Shown in pieces: positions 8,811 through 9,821 of a stretch of 9,821 nt of DNA (its first letter is position 1; every line of letters starts with the position of its first letter). The stretch covers positions 1 through 9,821 of the forward strand of contig SKQM01000147.1 of the NCBI GenBank assembly GCA_007119005.1. The letters run 5' to 3'. The notes under the pieces were generated by a model, which worked only from the letters and a program-made list of their open reading frames with translations, did not search any database and was not told the origin of the DNA. Source of the stretch: Thioalkalivibrio sp. (GTDB taxonomy: Bacteria; Pseudomonadota; Gammaproteobacteria; Ectothiorhodospirales; Ectothiorhodospiraceae). The translations under genes and the position numbers were made by a program.

Positions 8811-9821
8811 CTAGATGACCTGGCCGAGCATGAAGATGGGCAGGTACATCGCGATCACCAGGCCGCCGATCAACACGCCGAGGATGACCATGATCAAGGG
8901 TTCAATCAGGCTGGAGAGGCTGTCGACCGCATTGTCAACTTCCTCCTCGTAGAAATCGGCGACCTTGGCGAGCATCGCATCGAGCGAGCCCGACTCCTCG
9001 CCGATCGAGACCATCTGCACCACCATGTTCGGGAAGATGCCGACGTTGCGCATCGACCACTGCAGCTGTGCGCCTGCGGCGGTCTCTTCACGCATGCGTT
9101 CCGTAGCTTCGCGGTAAATTATGTTTCCGGTTGCGTCTGCAACCGAGCGCAGCGCATCGACTAGGGGCACTCCTGCGGCGAACATGGTCGACAGGGTGCG
9201 CGCGAACCGGGCAATCGTCGCCTTGCGCAGAATGGGTCCGATTGCCGGTACTTTAAGTGACAGCACGTCAATCGTCCGGCGAAACCGGTATGAACGTCTG
9301 TAGATCTGCCGGAAAATGAAAATGGCGAATATGAGAACGGCCAGCAGTAACCACCACCAGCTCTGCATGAAGTTGGACAGGTTGACCACCATGCGAGTGA
9401 ACGCTGGAAGATCGGCACCAAAACCAACGAACAACTGCTCAAACTGGGGAACAACAAAGACCAGAAGGATGGCAGTGACAACAATTGCGACAACAACGAC
9501 TGCCGCAGGATAAAACATCGCCTTCTTGATCTTGCCTTTCAGGCTCTCAGTTTTTTCCTTGTAGGTCGCGATCTTGTCCAGCAGGGTCTCTAGGGTCCCC
9601 GACTGCTCGCCCGCATCCACCAAGTTGACGACAAGATCGTCGAAATACTTCGGGTGTTTGGCCAGTGCCGCCGCGAAGGTTTCTCCGCCTTCAACCTGGT
9701 TTTTCAGGTCCATCACAAGTTCCGACATTGCCGGGTTCTCGTGCCCCCTGCCGACGATGTCGAAGGCCTGCACCAGCGGCACGCCGGAGCTGAGCATCGT
9801 GGTCATCTGGCGCAGGAAGTA
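8811..9821 (-). CDS. pilC: type IV pilus inner-membrane platform protein PilC, 5' partial
   Basis: PilC (GspF family) is the polytopic inner-membrane platform on which the PilB and PilT ATPases act during pilus extension and retraction. The frame runs off the right edge (YFLRQMTTML…), so the ATG at 9806 is internal. About 336 of the usual ~405 residues are visible. The first T2SSF domain begins in LSSGVPLVQAFDIV and continues through GEQSGTLETLLDKIATY. A membrane helix (AAVVVVAIVVTAILLVFVV) follows, then a second one (WWWLLLAVLIFAIFIF). The second T2SSF domain repeats the pattern: FARTLSTMFAAGVPLVDAL, then SIGEESGSLDAMLAKVADFYEEEVD. A last helix leads to IAMYLPIFMLGQVI. The presence of pilD next door and this C-terminus favour pilus PilC over secretion GspF. 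The stretch 9100-9750 is clearly less GC-rich than the rest of the gene and window. Confidence 0.96.
   Translation of the reverse strand, partial: YFLRQMTTMLSSGVPLVQAFDIVGRGHENPAMSELVMDLKNQVEGGETFAAALAKHPKYFDDLVVNLVDAGEQSGTLETLLDKIATYKEKTESLKGKIKKAMFYPAAVVVVAIVVTAILLVFVVPQFEQLFVGFGADLPAFTRMVVNLSNFMQSWWWLLLAVLIFAIFIFRQIYRRSYRFRRTIDVLSLKVPAIGPILRKATIARFARTLSTMFAAGVPLVDALRSVADATGNIIYREATERMREETAAGAQLQWSMRNVGIFPNMVVQMVSIGEESGSLDAMLAKVADFYEEEVDNAVDSLSSLIEPLIMVILGVLIGGLVIAMYLPIFMLGQVI

Noticed and set aside
8811..9821. GspF of a type II secretion system instead of PilC
   Set aside because: The two families share the same domain, but the pilD-coaE neighbours and the IAMYLPIF C-terminal end fit the pilus gene better.

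Overview
This window is a high-GC chromosomal core region from a Gram-negative bacterium, most likely a gammaproteobacterium. The reasons are LpxC (lipid A synthesis), ZapD (a division factor restricted mainly to beta/gammaproteobacteria), the lpxC–(DUF721)–secA–argJ–mutT gene order, and the pilC–pilD–coaE–zapD cluster. GC is roughly 60-70% over most of the window. The combination resembles the Chromatiales/Ectothiorhodospiraceae type of purple sulfur or sulfur-oxidising gammaproteobacteria, but that placement is inference. Nine protein genes fill almost the whole sequence. There are no RNA genes, insertion sequences, CRISPR arrays or phage genes that I can see.

Left part, mainly + strand. 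The 3' end of lpxC (about 36 codons are missing off the left edge) meets a minus-strand DUF721/DciA-like gene tail to tail, and their stop codons overlap. A 133-nt divergent spacer with candidate -10 elements and two small inverted repeats separates the dciA-like gene from secA. secA is followed after 9 nt by argJ, whose end overlaps a Nudix (MutT) gene fused to a ThiE-like domain. secA, argJ and mutT-thiE therefore look like one transcription unit: preprotein export motor, ornithine acetyltransferase of arginine synthesis, and nucleotide-pool sanitation.

Right part, minus strand. Reading right to left: pilC (N-terminus cut by the right edge), pilD, coaE and zapD. pilC, pilD and coaE are packed within 13 and 2 nt of each other. 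zapD follows after 86 nt that hold a strong hairpin. The unit couples type IV pilus assembly (PilC platform, PilD prepilin peptidase) with the last step of coenzyme A synthesis and an FtsZ-bundling protein. This is an order known in gammaproteobacteria, except that yacG, which often follows zapD, is absent. The two units converge in a 46-nt gap at 6360-6405.

I found no candidate for an undescribed system. The points worth checking are the ambiguous start of the mutT-thiE gene (a one-base change would give a canonical overlapping start), a sharp fall in GC and GC-ending codons inside pilC, a 25-residue insertion in NBD1 of SecA, the degenerate ThiE-like domain, and the intergenic hairpins.
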